NCBI GenBank assembly: GCA_902728285.1
Contig: CACVBU010000017.1
Span: 743,295-807,294, forward strand
Origin: Clytia hemisphaerica
Lineage: Eukaryota; Cnidaria; Hydrozoa; Leptothecata; Clytiidae
Direction of reading: 5' to 3'
Length of the DNA: 64,000 nt
The notes beneath the pieces were generated by a model that was not told the DNA's origin, made no database searches, and saw only the letters and a list, made by a program, of their open reading frames with translations. Numbering within the stretch: the stretch's first letter is position 1; each line of letters opens with the position of its first letter. Both the position numbers and the translations under genes were made by a program. This document shows positions 13,584 to 26,303 of this stretch, piece after piece.

Positions 13584-14400
13584 TAATTTCTAAAACTGAA
13601 ATGAGCCAATAAGATCTCACCCATTGACAAAAGAGCTCATTAAAAATGCACGATATATGAGATTATGATCATGCAAACCTCGTAACTTTTTTAATCATAG
13701 GATGAGCATGGTTTTAATAACATGCTTCTCCTGTTTTTCTTTCTACCTCCATGGTTTCACGAGGAGGCTCACACGGATTTTATTTATACTGAGTGTGTAA
13801 GTTACATAGAGTTTAGAGAAATGCCGTATTGAAATGTGGGGTGTCGAATATTTACCTTATTGTATTAGAGGCTCATTGGCCCAAGGTATGCGTGTTAGAT
13901 TACGTCTTGACGGTAATATTATTCCATACGTGGATGGATTATGTGAAAATATTATACGTATGGATGTTAGAAAATATTTCATCGAATATCATAATCTCTG
14001 TAACTTTCTCATGATCTAAAGTTTTAATATAAAAAAAACGAAAGACTGATGATATTTCACCTACACTATCGACCAATGACAAAACTGTAAAGAATTCATT
14101 GGAAGACTTCAAACAACGTCGGGCTCCTTTGAGCAAGGATTAGTACCCGGAAGCTTCCCAAGTCGGGGTTACGACTGAAGAAAATGAGCTATATCCTTTT
14201 TAGCTCAAAGAAGAAAACAACCAAAAACAAGACAACGACAATAGCGAAATGACGATTACCTATGAAAATCAAATGAATCCAGCTAAACAGAGGCATTCGT
14301 AATGCATTCTATCAAAAGTACACCCTTACAGCACAATTCGAGAGTCTCGAAAAACATACCCTAAGGGCGGCATTTTTCATGGGTCGGACCGTATCAGTGA
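13584..14400. other. No gene recognised
   Basis: Short ORFs without motifs. The part near 14320-14415 has CCCTTACAGCACA and CCCTAAGGGCGGCAT words of the CCCTTA-type MITEs, so a decayed copy may be present. Confidence 0.35.
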
Positions 14401-14459
14401 CCCCTCTCCCCAGGGTTCACTCTCCAAAGACAAACATGAAATGTAATATTTAAAATTAA

Positions 14460-16128
14460 ATTGTGCTTAACCTTTCCCATCTCAATGCGTCTAAAGTAAA
14501 CTTCTCTCACTAAGTGTGAAGGGTTAAACCAACCCCTGTCCCAATGCGTTTAAAGTTTGTGAACTCCCCTCACTACGACCTCCTTGCGATGTATGGTGGC
14601 AACCCAAAAGTATCAAAATGTGTTATGTCACTGCGTATTATAGATGAAAAGTAATAAAAATTCTCTAAACCAGATCAACTGTATAAAAAGGTGTGTAAAC
14701 CTAAACCTAAAACTGTGCGTGAGTAGTGTAAACTAAACCCTTCCTCGATGTATAGGGGTTGAAAGTCAAATGTCTCACTGCATATGAGGGGTGAAAAGTA
14801 ATGCAATTCTTTAAACCAGATCAACTGTATAAAAGGTGTGTAAACCTAAACCTAAAACTGTGTGTGAGGAGTTTAAACTAAACCCTTCCCCACTGTATAG
14901 AGGTTGGAAGTCCAATGTTTCACTGCATATGAGGAGTGAAAAGTAATGCAATTCTCTAAACCAGATCAACTGTATAAAAGGTGTGTAAAACTAAACCTAA
15001 AACTGTGTGTGAGGAGTTTAAACTAAACCCTTCCCCACTGTATAGAGGTTGGAAGTCCAATGTTTCACTGCATATGAGGAGTGAAAAGTAATGCAATTCT
15101 CTAAACCAGATCAACTGTATAAAAGGTGTGTAAACCTAAACCTAAAACTGTGTGTGAGGAGTTTAAACTAAAACCTTCCCCACTGTATAGAGGTTGGAAG
15201 TCCAATGTTTCACTGCATATGAGGAGTGAAAAGTAATGCAATTCTCTAAACCAGATCAACTGTATAAAAGGTGTGTAAACCTAAACCTAAAACTGTGTGT
15301 GAGGAGTTTAAACTAAAACCCTTCCCCACTGTATAGAGGTTGGAAGTCCAATGTTTCACTGCATATGAGGAGTGAAAAGTAATGCAATTCTCTAAACCAG
15401 ATCAACTGTATAAAAGGTGTGTAAACCTAAACCTAAAACTGTGTGTGAGGAGTTTAAACTAAACCCTTCCCCACTGTATAGAGGTTGGAAGTCCAATGTT
15501 TCACTGCATATGAGGAGTGAAAAGTAATGCAATTCTCTAAACCAGATCAACTGTATAAAAGGTGTGTAAACCTAAACCTAAAACTGTGTGTGAGGAGTTT
15601 AAACTAGACCCTTCCCCACTGTATAGAGGTTGGAAGTCCAATGTTTCACTGCGTATGAGGAGTGAAAAGTAATGCAATTCTCTAAACCAGATCAACTGTA
15701 TAAAGGGTGTGTAAACCTAAACCTAAAACTGTGTGTGAGGAGTTTAAACTAGACCCTTCCCCACTGTATAGAGGTTGGAAGTCCAATGTTTCACTGCATA
15801 TGAGGAGTGAAAAGTAATGCAATTCTCTAAACCAGATCAACTGTATAAAAGGTGTGTAAACCTAAACCTAAACCTGTGTGTGAGGAGTTTAAACTAAACC
15901 CTTCCCCACTGTATAGAGGTTGGAAGTCCAATGTTTCACTGCATATGAGGAGTGAAAAGTAATGCAATTCTCTAAACCAGATCAACTGTATAAAGGGTGT
16001 GTAAACCTAAACCTAAACCTGTGCGTGAGGAGTGTAAACTAACCCTTCCTCACTGTATAAGGGTTGGAAGTCCAATGTTTCACTGCATATGAGGGTGAAA
16101 AGTAATGCAATTCTTTAAACTAGATCAG
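14460..16128. repeat. Satellite array with a unit of about 145 bp
   Basis: Anchor CAGATCAACTGTATA recurs at 14671, 14817, 14962, 15107, 15252, 15398, 15543, 15688, 15833 and 15978, that is every 145-146 bp. The middle copies are nearly identical and the edge copies (before 14817 and after 15978) more divergent, the usual pattern for arrays homogenised by unequal exchange. Each unit contains CCTAAACCTAAA. No ORF spans the units. Confidence 0.95.
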
Positions 16129-17796
16129 GAAGAAGTTAATTCCGATTAACAATGAAGATACACGTTTTTAAAACAGTAAGTTTTTGCTCGGTGTTGGCTG
16201 TTCTAATTCTTTTAAAATTTACACCTTACCAAACGATTGCATAAAATCAGTTTCCTTAGTAATCTGCACCTCAAATTATCTTTAAATCAGCGACTTTCAT
16301 CCGCCACATTTCAGCATCTTATACTTGCAAGAGAGTATGTGATTATGTTGTTGGTTTTCTTCTTTCAAGGATATCCAAGCTATATTGAACATTTTTTTAT
16401 GCTTTCCTTAGGCATGAATATTTTTAAAAGCTATTTTATAATAATTGGTCTTGTTGCGTAATTTAAGGCCTTTAATGTATGATCTTTATCTTTAAAATCA
16501 AGGAGTTGTTATCCCTTTGACGCCCTTTTCTGCCTACCGCCCAATCAGGGATGTTCCTGGAGGTTAACGGCCCCATAAAAGCTTTGAGAAAGGGGACATG
16601 ACGGAATTTTTACAAGCTCACATTTGATTTGGTTAGTCGTTAACCTGTGATATATTAATTTTGCTATACTTTTTCTAAAGAACCCTTATCTCTATTAAAG
16701 TCTCAATATAATTTCCATGATAATATTCCACTCATGTTGGTCTTTTCAACAAGCACAAAACCGCTATCTAATTTGAACTCTTTCAAAAGTTATTGGCTTT
16801 TTTGTCACCGCTGCAAATTACATTGTGACAGATTTTACATCAAATGACCGAAGAGCGAGGTATCTTATAAAAACTTCAGTCCATCCCCGATAACAAGAAC
16901 AATACTGAAAAAAAAAATTCAAGGAGGCCTTATTTCAATATTGTGATAAAAATTCTTATTTAGCATGAATTTAGTTAAAATAATTTACAACACCTAATAT
17001 ATGCAAATACAATTAAAATCAAACTATCTTAATTAAATTAATACCTAAAACCATATTGATATGTACAATAGCTATATAATATATTTACATCTACATAAAA
17101 AACTTTGGCGCTCTGAAAATTTATATACGTTGCTTTCCTTAATTGCCACGCCCAAATTCATAGAAACCCTTTTATTGCTAAACATTTGAAAGTTGAGGCG
17201 AGCTCTAATACAAAAACTGGGCATAATTTTGAATACTGTTTCGTCAACATTAGCAAAAAATATTGATTTCCAAATAAAAAAACATCTGACTAAACTGTTA
17301 TTAATTTGAGTCTGAATAAAATTTAATTTTCGATAATATTCCTTTATCAAAATTATGTGGCCTTTAACACAATTTGGCCTTTAGATTTGTCAACTGTATG
17401 AGACTTAGGAGGATATCAGTTACTTCATTATCAATAAGCTAGAAAAGTTATAATTTTCGAACAGCTTTGCACCATTTTTTTCTTCTGTATTCACGTAAAG
17501 CGCAAAGATAACCATAAGACGTAAACGTAGACGTGGTAGTACCAAAACGGTTCTACATAGATACAGTAACGTGCTGTTATACATAAAAACCTGAAAAAAT
17601 AGACAGTAAGATGATAAAGAGTTGAAAGGTTTTCAGTCAAAATGAATAAGTTCACAAGGACACAAAAAAATGCCTTAAAAATAGTAACAGCAGTGAGATT
17701 TGGCCGAAATATCACCAGAACAGAATTACAGTTTGGTCTGTCAGAACTTCTGTATTTCTAGCTCAGTATGGATGTGACGAGGGCTTTCCACCCTTC
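16129..17796. other. No gene recognised
   Basis: AT-rich, with only short ORFs without motifs. 17491-17760 resembles parts of 18300-18420 (CCGAAATATCNCCAGAAC), a decayed dispersed repeat. Confidence 0.35.
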
Positions 17797-18086
17797 ACAC
17801 CCCCTTCTCGCATAGCCACTGAGAACCCTTCCCACTGGAAAAATCGGCCAAAATATCGTCCTCAGTGGAAAATCATAGTCTAATTTTTGTCCCCAATGAA
17901 GAAAATCAGATAAGCTAATCCTCACTACAAAATTTTGTGCTACTTTTTATATTCTCGCTAAATTTTCTGGCTCGGAAACAATGGAATTCAAATCCCCAAC
18001 CATAAAAAAGCACGGGAATATGAACCTCCATCGATATTTGGTCTGCTACTTTGGAAAATCCCACCGGGTCTGTGAGAAGGGGGTGT
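17797..18086. mobile_element. ACACCCCC-ended MITE
   Basis: TIR ACACCCCCTTCTC (17797-17809) and GAGAAGGGGGTGT (18074-18086). The interior has CCACTGGAAAAAT and CAGTGGAAAA motifs. Related to 25746-26303 and to the decayed copies near 29768-30490 and 56041-56170. Confidence 0.75.
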
Positions 18087-18175
18087 CTTCCTTAAAAAAG
18101 AAAGATTAAGAAAGATTTCCACAACAGTAATATTCGACTTACGCTGAAAAAGGTGAAGGGAATATGTAGATTTGA

Positions 18176-18602
18176 GCAACGTAAGAACGTAACAGCGTCA
18201 ACGTGACGGATTGACGGATGCGAGTTATTCTCATGCGTGTTGTTGTTGAAGTCTAGAAAAACCATTGAAAGAATACAAATTGGAGATAAAGTTTGTAGGA
18301 CTCAAAATCAATACCTTAAAAAGTGACAATATGTATTGAAATGTGCCGAAATATCGCCAGAACGGAAGGAAATACCAACCAGATCTATCAGAGCTTAAAT
18401 TGTGATAATCCACTCACATTGGAAAAAGTTAGAGTTTGACGGTAGTTAAACGTAACGGGAATACGTACATTCGAGCAACGTAGTAACGGCGTAAACGGCG
18501 TCATTATGACGGATATGACTTCTCATGCGTGTTGTTGTTGAAATCTAGAAAGGACATTGAAAGAATACAAATTGGAGATAAAGTTTGTTGGGCTCGATAT
18601 CA
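18176..18602. repeat. Direct repeat pair, period about 300 bp
   Basis: 18176-18312 and 18475-18602 share TCTCATGCGTGTTGTTGTTG and GAATACAAATTGGAGATAAA. The words CCGAAATATCNCCAGAAC in the spacer recur at about 17700. Probably remnants of one duplicated element. Confidence 0.7.
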
Positions 18603-18964
18603 TTGGTTGTGTTTTGAATGAAAAACTTGAATAACATCACAACAAAACATTTTTTTTTTAAATGTCCTTCTAAAAGAAAAAAGCGATTTAAAATAATGGC
18701 GCCATGATTCGAAATCATGATTTAAAACAATGAATTAAATAAAGTGAAATACGGGGTGGGGGTATTTAGGCAAAAAGGGTGCCGGGTACAAAAAGCATTA
18801 AAAAGCAAATTGAGTCAAATAGAAATTTCCTCTCTAAAAGGGTCACGATTTTAAAAAACTTGGACAAAATGGAGTAAAAATCGACAAATTTTTTGGGAAA
18901 AGTCTTTCTAAGGGTCCCAAAAACACCAATTTTTTCTCTCTCAAATGGTCTTTGTTGTTAGATA

Positions 18965-19659
18965 AACGTTTTTTTATAAGAATGGTGTTTTTTCATTTCA
19001 TCATAGATATTCTTAACTTTTTTTGGGAAAATCATCCTAAAATATTCTTACAACATTCTTAGGTTAGGATCCTAATTCATACTAGATTTAACATTTAGTA
19101 CATACGTCTCAAGCATAAAATGGCATTTTTGTAAAAGGAGTGAGCCTTACTTGGGGATAATTGACAGTTTATAATTGAAAATGCTCTAAAAATGGCATTC
19201 TTAGCTTTATTAGCATAATTCCATGATGGTGATATTCTTAGCATATTCTTAGTTTTTTGGCGATTTCCCGGGGGGGGCACTGGGTTTGCGGACTGACGGT
19301 ATGTGCGGGCCAAAAATTGGCTTTTAAAATTGCACCCTTACAGTGCAGCAAAAATCAGTGAAAATCATACCCTTAGAGTGCATTTTCCCCAAAATTTTCT
19401 ATCCTTTTCGTGCAAAAAATGGTCAAAATTCTAGCATTTTTGGTCAAAATATCTAGATTTTTCAAAAATTTTCTGAAATTTCTACCCTTACAGCGCAGGC
19501 GGCAAAAAACCCACCCTTACAGTGCATTTCGGATGTCTTGAAAAATACACCCTTAGTGCCCGCACATACCCGTCAGTCATTTTGCTTGGCTGCCCCCCCC
19601 GGGGGCGATTTTCATCATGGACATTCTTATAAAGTGTATTCTTATAAAAAAAAGAGTGT
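18965..19659. mobile_element. TTTTTATAAGAA-type MITE, interrupted by copy 1
   Basis: Terminal inverted repeats of the type ACGTTTTTTTATAAGAATG and CATTCTTATAAAGTGTATTC, with ATCATGG and GATATTCTTA motifs inside. An uninterrupted paralogue lies at about 55090-55340, which shows where the 337-bp insertion occurred. Confidence 0.75.
19267..19603. mobile_element. G/C-ended MITE with 8-bp TSD (copy 1)
   Basis: Element of 337 bp beginning CCCGGGGGGGG and ending CCCCCCCCGGG, with TSD GGCGATTT at 19259-19266 and 19604-19611. Inner inverted repeats are ACTGACGGTATGTGCGGGC and GCCCGCACATACCCGTCAGT. Internal repeats of the type CCCTTACAGTGCA occur several times in one orientation. It is inserted inside another MITE (18965-19659). 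Confidence 0.87.
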
Positions 19660-19918
19660 ATTGAGAAAAAGCCTGTGAGACAGGGGTTTGTAGAATACGT
19701 ACAAAAAATCAATGAAAATTGACGTTTTTAAACTTTCTTTCCATAGAACATAGAGAAGCCATTTTATATGTATCAAAAAAGGAAAAATTAAATTTGTGGC
19801 GCTATATTCTTTTTTTTTCAAATTCGAACCATTTTGCTTTTATAAAAAAAACAAATAAACATTTTCAAGTCAAGTAAATTTCACATTTAAAATGGGTACT
19901 AAATGTCTGTTTTACATC

Positions 19919-20237
19919 CCGGGGGGGGGGCAGTGGGTTTACCAACTGACGGTATGTGCGGCGAAAAAAATGGCTTTTAGAATCGCACCCTTACAGTGCA
20001 GAAAAAAATCGGTGAATTTCATACCCTTACTGTGCATTTTTTCTAATTTTAAATTCTTTTAGAGCAAAAAAAATCAAAAAAATTTGCAATTTTTCCCAGA
20101 TTTGCTGAAATTTCCACCCTTACAGTGCATTTATCAAAAGTCCACCCTTACAGTGCATTTCTGATATTTTGAAAAACATACCCTTAACCGCCGCACATAC
20201 CCGTCGGTCAATTTGCCTGACTGCCCCCCCCCCCGGG
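19919..20237. mobile_element. G/C-ended MITE with 8-bp TSD (copy 2)
   Basis: Element of about 319 bp with the same termini and the same internal CCCTTACAGTGCA motif as the element at 19267. The 8-bp duplication TTTACATC lies at 19911-19918 and 20238-20245. The two copies are close relatives inserted 300 bp apart. Confidence 0.85.
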
Positions 20238-20359
20238 TTTACATCCAAACAGAAATCTACTTTGAAGCTTTTTAAAATGAAGTCATTCAATCAAAAAAAA
20301 ACTATAACCGTTTATCAAGAAACAACTCATTTGGTTTCTGAAAAAAAAACAATGGACTT

Positions 20360-20419
20360 ACTTGGAAAAGTTTGATGGAAGGCGTCGACGAAACGAACAA
20401 AAAACCATCGAAAGAAAAT
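20360..20419 (-). pseudogene. Relict exon downstream of the ankyrin exon
   Basis: An acceptor-like catcatttttttag precedes sequence resembling the 3' end of the ankyrin exon (TTTCGATGG, TTCGTTTCGTC) and then a donor CCAA|gtaagtcc. If spliced to 20795 it makes TG|A, an immediate stop. The flanking intron sequence matches that upstream of the ankyrin exon, so this looks like the stub of a duplicated exon unit. It may serve as the terminal exon or may be dead. Confidence 0.35.
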
Positions 20420-20429
20420 CTAAAAAAAT

Positions 20430-21780
20430 GATGTAATTCAAACTTTTCACGGAGTAAAAAAGAATATCAACAAAAAAAGAAAATCAACAAAAAATGAATC
20501 TCAATATCTCGAGAATTAAAAATACTTTGAAGCTGAAATTTTGCAAACAGAACGAGAAAAATAATTCCGAATTGATGGCGAAAAAATTTTGAATTTTGAA
20601 TGAAAACTTTTTGCTCAGCAAGAAATCATTTTTATTCGCAACGGTAAAAAACTGAAGTTAGAAAAAACTGAAGCTCCACATCTTAATAAGTAAAAATGTA
20701 TACAAGCAGCGAAAATAAAATACAGAAATCAATTCAATGTTTAAAAAATATTTCCTATCCTAATAAAACATGAAAAAGTGGATATTTTTCTTACCAAGAC
20801 GGACGAAACGATCGAAAGATTTTTTTGGTAACACCATCACAATCAGGATCTTCATCAGGGCGTTGACCATCATCATTTTTCAATTCTGGATTTGCTCCTT
20901 TGGCCAACAACCATCTGATGACGTCATGTTTGTTGTTCCATGCTGCATTATGCAATGGTGTTCCGTTATCTTTGTCTCTTCCATCGATCAACATTTCGAT
21001 TGTTTGTTGATCAAATTTTTCCAAATAACGAACTGTTCCTGTCCAACCAACCCAATGAAGAATGTTCTGACCACCATTGTTCACGAGTGAAAAATCTTGA
21101 GGATAATTCATCAAGTGAACGAAAACGTCAAAACGATCTTCATAAACAGCCTCCATGAGAAGTGTTGAACCACCAAAACCATCACGCATCGAGTTGACGA
21201 TGTTCGGATTTTGTTGGAAAATTTCTTCGAATTTCGCGAATTTCTCTTTGCGCAAAATTTTCCAAACATCTGAAGAAAAAATGAAGAAATTCAAACTTTT
21301 CACGCAGAAAAAAATAAATTAACAAAAAATGAATCTCGATATCTCAGGAACTAAAAATACTTTGAAGCTGAAACTTTGCAAACAGAGCGAGAAAAATATT
21401 TCTGAATTGATGGCGAAAACTTTTTGCTCAGCAAGAAATCATTTTTTTTGTGACGGTAAAAATATTGAAGTTAGAAAAAAATGAAGATCTGGATCTCAAG
21501 AAGTAAAAAAGATTCAACATTGAAAAATTGCAAACGGGATTGGAAATTTATTTCCAACTTGATGGATTAATTTTTTTTTGGTTTTGATGAAAAATTTTTT
21601 TCCAGAGAAAAATTAATCTTTTCATTGCGAAAAACGAAACTCGATCGCATTCTGTGAAAAAATAAATTCCATAAAAAATTTCTCAGAATGTGAAAAAGTC
21701 GAAAAAGTTTTGAAAATAGAATTTTTTGTCAAAAGTGAATTTTGGCGTGAATCTCAAAATACACAAACAGCGAAAATAGA
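20430..21780. repeat. Direct repeats flanking the ankyrin exon
   Basis: The blocks at about 20430-20710 and 21283-21515 share long runs (ATTCAAACTTTTCACG, TTTGAAGCTGAAA, TTTTTGCTCAGCAAGAAATC). A third, more decayed copy follows at about 21515-21640. The period is about 855 bp. This is consistent with tandem duplication of an intron-exon unit. Confidence 0.7.
20795..21269 (-). CDS. Ankyrin-repeat exon, possible exon 8
   Basis: A 475-nt exon between acceptor ttttttcttcag and donor GTCTTG|gtaagaa, open throughout. It begins VWKILRKEKFAKFEEIF, an N-cap-like helix pair, followed by about three to four ankyrin repeats. The clearest is GTPLHNAAWNNKHDVIRWLL then AKGANPELKNDDG; the others start at STLLMEAVYEDRFDVFVHL and QNILHWVGWTGTVRYLEKF. 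Ankyrin repeats are protein-binding scaffolds. The exon starts with two bases in the same phase that exon 7 leaves open, so it can be joined as residues 1414-1570 of the HEPN-helicase protein. It could equally belong to a separate gene whose other exons are not visible. It ends TG|, and the next candidate acceptor (20419) would supply A and close a TGA stop. Confidence 0.78.
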
Positions 21781-21923
21781 AATAGGTAAGTACACACTGT
21801 TACAACTAGTCATAGCTTTCACTAAATGCCCCCACATAAAGATCATGTCATGCACTTATAAAGCTTTAATGCTTTAAAGATTAAACATTAAAAAATAATC
21901 AGGAATAATTGATTGATTTAATT

Positions 21924-21936
21924 ATTGATTGATTGG

Positions 21937-22004
<68 letters not shown>
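21924..22004. repeat. (TTGA)n microsatellite
   Basis: About 20 consecutive TTGA units with one early variant. The minus-strand peptide INQSINQS is an artefact of the repeat. Confidence 0.98.
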
Positions 22005-24568
22005 GGCATTTGCTTGAAAAAAAAAATATATTCCATTATAAAAAAATACATACTTGAAGAATTCATGCAGCTTGATAACTTAATAAGATTTAAGGAAAAG
22101 CTGGAAAAGCCTCTCAAAAAGTTATGGTATCATTATCTTACTGATTTTCACATCTCCCTGTTTGTTTAATTTTTCTCCTAGTTTCTTTCTTATAACGATA
22201 TATGTCATGATTATTATTCACTAAATAGACCTTTTCTAATAATAAACATCTTAGATTGTAGGCAAAATATATGGACATACGCAGTGAATAAATCCACAAG
22301 GTAACCAATCAGAAATAGCTTGTTTTTTTTCATTGGCTGCTATATTTCAACATTTCTCTATTGCTACTTTACCTAATAAACAATAGTCAAGAGGATACTG
22401 CGTATAAAATTTATCAAAAAGTTCTGCGCCATCTTAAGTTGGGTGAAATAGAAACTCACTTATCCTAGTTAAGGCCCGGGCTCCACTAGCGTACGCTGTG
22501 ATTGCACTTCTCAAAAGAAAAGTAAAGGAATGCCATTGTGGTTCATTCAGACGTACAGTCGAGAAAAGTTAAAAGGCGCCTGAATTTATTTTCAAGTGCA
22601 TAGTCCTTTTTCATGATGCAATCTTTTCTCCAAGCTGATCGCAGCGCAGACAATGAAGAGACGTGCCTTCAGGAAGTTAGACTTTTTGAGTTTATACACT
22701 GCATGAAAAGTTGTCTTCTCTAACGCAAGATATATGACGAAAAGTTAACTTTTCTCTTAATTTTCTTGTTTTGAAATCATTGAATTTTCTTCTGTGCGAA
22801 AACAAGTAACAGTGAATCTTCACTGTTTCTCGAAAAGCCTAAATTTTCTAAATATCGACATGATTACATTTTTAGCCACGAAAACCGAAGTGAAAATATA
22901 AGACTTTCTCCACGCAGTGAAGATTCACTTTTACTTATTTTCTTGTCCATGGAAATGTTATATTCAAAATTGAGAAAAGGCGAACCTTTTTTTGTAAAAG
23001 AAATTACGAAACTTTATTAATAAAAGGAAAGATTAACAATTTATTATTTACGTATTTTCGAAAAGATGCATATATCTATCTAAACCAGGCTGAAATAATC
23101 AACTTTTCGTTATTGATAATATATATCTGGGTAAAAAAAATGATCCGTCTCATTTCATAACATTGAAAAAGTTTTCATCAACCGACATTACTGCCATTTT
23201 AATGAAATTAGGCGGGAGATTAGATTTGATAAGATATTGAATTATTAAATATTTTTGGATGATTTTCTTCTTTAAATTTAAAGTCAATATTAAATAAATT
23301 CATAGTTATATCTATTTACTCATAATTCGTGTTCTAAAAATCTAAAGTATGCCTTATTTACATAAAATGACTTAAATTAATAAGATAATAAATAATTCAT
23401 AATATATATAATTTTTTTTTAAATGACAAGAATTGATGTGGTATAGAAGCTTATAGGGTTGGGGGATAATTCTGACAAAATTTGACATTGTAAAGCACCC
23501 GTAAAGCACTATTCGAATTTAAGAGATAAGATTTAGGTTACGGTTCAAGAAATTGTATTCGTATAAAAATGGATGAACTAACTAACAAAAGAAGTCGAAC
23601 ATTACTTCTTCAGTTGTGTATCGTGCTTCTTTTCCCGAGTGCTCTCCTATTCTCCGTCTGATCTGTTTCTTTGGTGGTGTTGTCAAACAACCATCTTTAC
23701 TTCTTTTTCTTAATACGAATTATTTCTTGGTCTTCTGACGAGACGATGTTCATTTTGTGATAAGTTTTCTCCACACGTCTTTGACATTGCAGAGAATTGA
23801 TATTTCGGCTCCCTCCGCCGAGCTCGCGATACGTTTTTCGACTTTCTGTAGAGAGAAAATGATAGAAATATACTCTACTTCTTAAACAGGATTATCAAAC
23901 AGATTAATTGCCCCTTTATCTTTATTTCAAATTGAAATAATCCAAAATGACTTGAAGATTACAAAAAAAAACATAATAGCAAGAAAGAAATAACGTGTTT
24001 TAGACAGGTTATTCCAAAAATAACTTGAACGAATGAGTACTTACATGATCATTGCAGGGCCACTTTAGCATTATTGACGTATAATCATCGCCAAGTCTTT
24101 ACTTCTTACTTTTGTTTCACTCTTTAGCTTACTGTAAAGTTCGTATGAAAGCATTTTACAAGATTTCGTGACAAGTCAAGGGCTTTTCTTTCCCTCTTTT
24201 AATTTCTGCCAATTAAAATCTCTTTATCAACATTTTTCTATAAGAGACTTAATTAATTGGACTGCGATTGAAAATATCGTGATTTCTCCACAATTATAAA
24301 TGTGTTAACACAGGGTCCCAAAGGGAATGGTGTTGGTCAGTTCAAACAGTTAATTGTAATTGTTCTTGATGAAACCGCCGAAATTAATTTTTCAGCCTTT
24401 GAAATATCGCCAAAAAAGAGAAATTACGAATCGTTATTTTCTTCCATCAAGTTAAAGCATTCGAGTTTAATTTTAACAAGTTTAATTAATTGAACTGTTT
24501 TATGAGCTCTTCATACACACCATTGCCCCAGGCTTACGAGGGTTAGTTAACGCAAAAACTTAATACTA
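22005..24568. other. No gene recognised; one candidate transposon end
   Basis: AT-rich. TATACACTGCATGAAA at 22693-22708 is repeated in inverse at 26857-26872. The sequence just inside both is rich in CTTTTCTT or AAGAAAAG words. No coding region was recognised. Confidence 0.35.
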
Positions 24569-24791
24569 CATGTTTTTTATAAGAACAAACTATATAAGAG
24601 CATAAGGCTTAAATGGCCAAAATGTTAAGAACAAGTTGAGAACATTTTAAGGCTTTGGGGACTCATGGACATAAATACTCATAAAATGGGGGAAAATAAG
24701 AACATGTTAAGAACATTTTTGGCTTAAAACTCAAAAAGTTAAGAATATCCAAAGGCTTCAAAATTTTTGGATATTGTTATAAAAAAACGTG
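24569..24791. mobile_element. ACACGTTTTT MITE, second copy
   Basis: Inverted ends CATGTTTTTTATAAGAACA and GTTATAAAAAAACGTG, with AAGGCTTAAA and AGAACATTTTNGGCTT motifs inside. Same family as the element at 3671. Confidence 0.6.
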
Positions 24792-25745
24792 TATTCATGA
24801 AATATCAAAGCGATTTCTTTTTTTATACATTCCTGATTCGTTCTGTATGTAAATCTCGTCACACTTACTGACTATGAAAATTATTTACGGCTGATTTGCG
24901 AATTCCCAATAATTTTATGCCATCTATAATGTAAAATACAGACTTAATTGCAGCCTGCTAGCCATAAGCGCAGCGTCGCAAACGCTGAGAGGCCCAAAAC
25001 AGTGAATCGCTATAAATTCAAAATACTCAAACGAAACAAAGGTAGCTGCCAAAGCATTATACTATTTTCATTTTATGAAAATCTCAATTAAATTGTTCTT
25101 CATTCCTTCTACAAAACGCCTTTGCACTTGATTCAAATATGTAGGGAGTAAAATTTGCCGTGCATTACATTTTTCAACTATAATGAAGTAAATCGAGATT
25201 TAGAGAATTAAATAAAATATCTTTGTAGGCATAATGGCTAGCCATTGTTGCTAGACATTCGAAAAATAAAACTTTGAACATTTTGAAAATAATCTCAAAA
25301 TGGAATGAAATGAAATTCATATAATATGTATTTGAAGAAGATTGATTTGAGCACGTCCAGTTTCCAGCCCTTAAACAAAAATCGTTTCTAAACATCTCCA
25401 ATTAGTCTCGTTGTAGATAATCTGGTAAAGGTGCTGAAGCACATTGTTCAAAGCCAGAAATGGGAGGATTTGTAGAGCTTTGTTAGTAGATTGAAAAAAT
25501 GTATAGAAAATGTTTTAAACTAACACGAGCAAACGTTTTTATGTATAGATTTTACCGGTTTTTTGTAAAGATTATAAATTCCCAAGAATAAATTCAGGTG
25601 AACTTTTGGCAATACCCTCACCTAAAATCTTTATAATGAATCAATGAGTTAATAATTTTATTTTAATGCGTATAAAATGCATTAAAATCAATAAGCAATT
25701 GAAGAGGGAATCTTCATACACAACTATTTACTCAACTCCATTGAG

Positions 25746-26303
25746 ACACCCCTGTGTCAAGACCCGCAGTTGGATAAAAAATTCCTTCGAAATCCCAATG
25801 GAGATAGAATTTTTATACTTTTTGAGTTCAAAAACTCAGTGGGATGGTTTCGAATGCAGTTTCTTAAATATAATTTTTCAATGGGGATGAATTCAAAGTC
25901 GATTTCCCTGTGGGGCTGAAATAATAGGGTATTTTCAATCAGGGGATGAAGTTTTTGCCAAATTTTCCAGTGGGTTGGGGTTCTATTACAGCCCTGGCGC
26001 AGCTTCTCCTACTGTGGGGATGATAGTTTTTACAGGGCATTTTTTCAGCGGTGACAAAATTTCAGCCAAATTTTGTAGTGGTCTGTGATATCGGCAGTAC
26101 CGTGATGGGTTAATCAAATATGGGACAAACTAGGGAGGAAATACTTGAAGTTTGGATTTTTCAAAGTAAAAAGTGTAGGACATTTTTTCTCTTTTCGCCT
26201 AAAAACTGCTAATTCTAAGATGCGAAAAAGCAAAGCGGCACCTAGTTTGGTCAACAGAGGACACCTCTTCTTTTTTCTGTCACGCTAACAGACACAGGGG
26301 TGT
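25746..26303. mobile_element. ACACCCCTGTGTC-ended MITE
   Basis: TIR ACACCCCTGTGTC at 25746-25758 and GACACAGGGGTGT at 26291-26303. The interior has repeated AATGGGGATGAA and CAGTGGG motifs. Non-coding. Confidence 0.8.

Noticed and set aside
13184..13612. 142-codon open frame with IHAFTQ repeats
   Set aside because: Falls on the TTCACGCA array of a MITE. The same peptide appears at 53948-54370 on the opposite strand for the same reason.
14700..16020. Telomeric repeat from CCTAAACCTAAA
   Set aside because: Only two words per 145-bp unit and not the metazoan CCCTAA register.
14460..16128. CRISPR-like regular array
   Set aside because: 145-bp units without distinct spacers, in a eukaryotic context; it is a satellite.
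21899..22117. ORF reading INQSINQS
   Set aside because: Translation of the (TTGA)n microsatellite.
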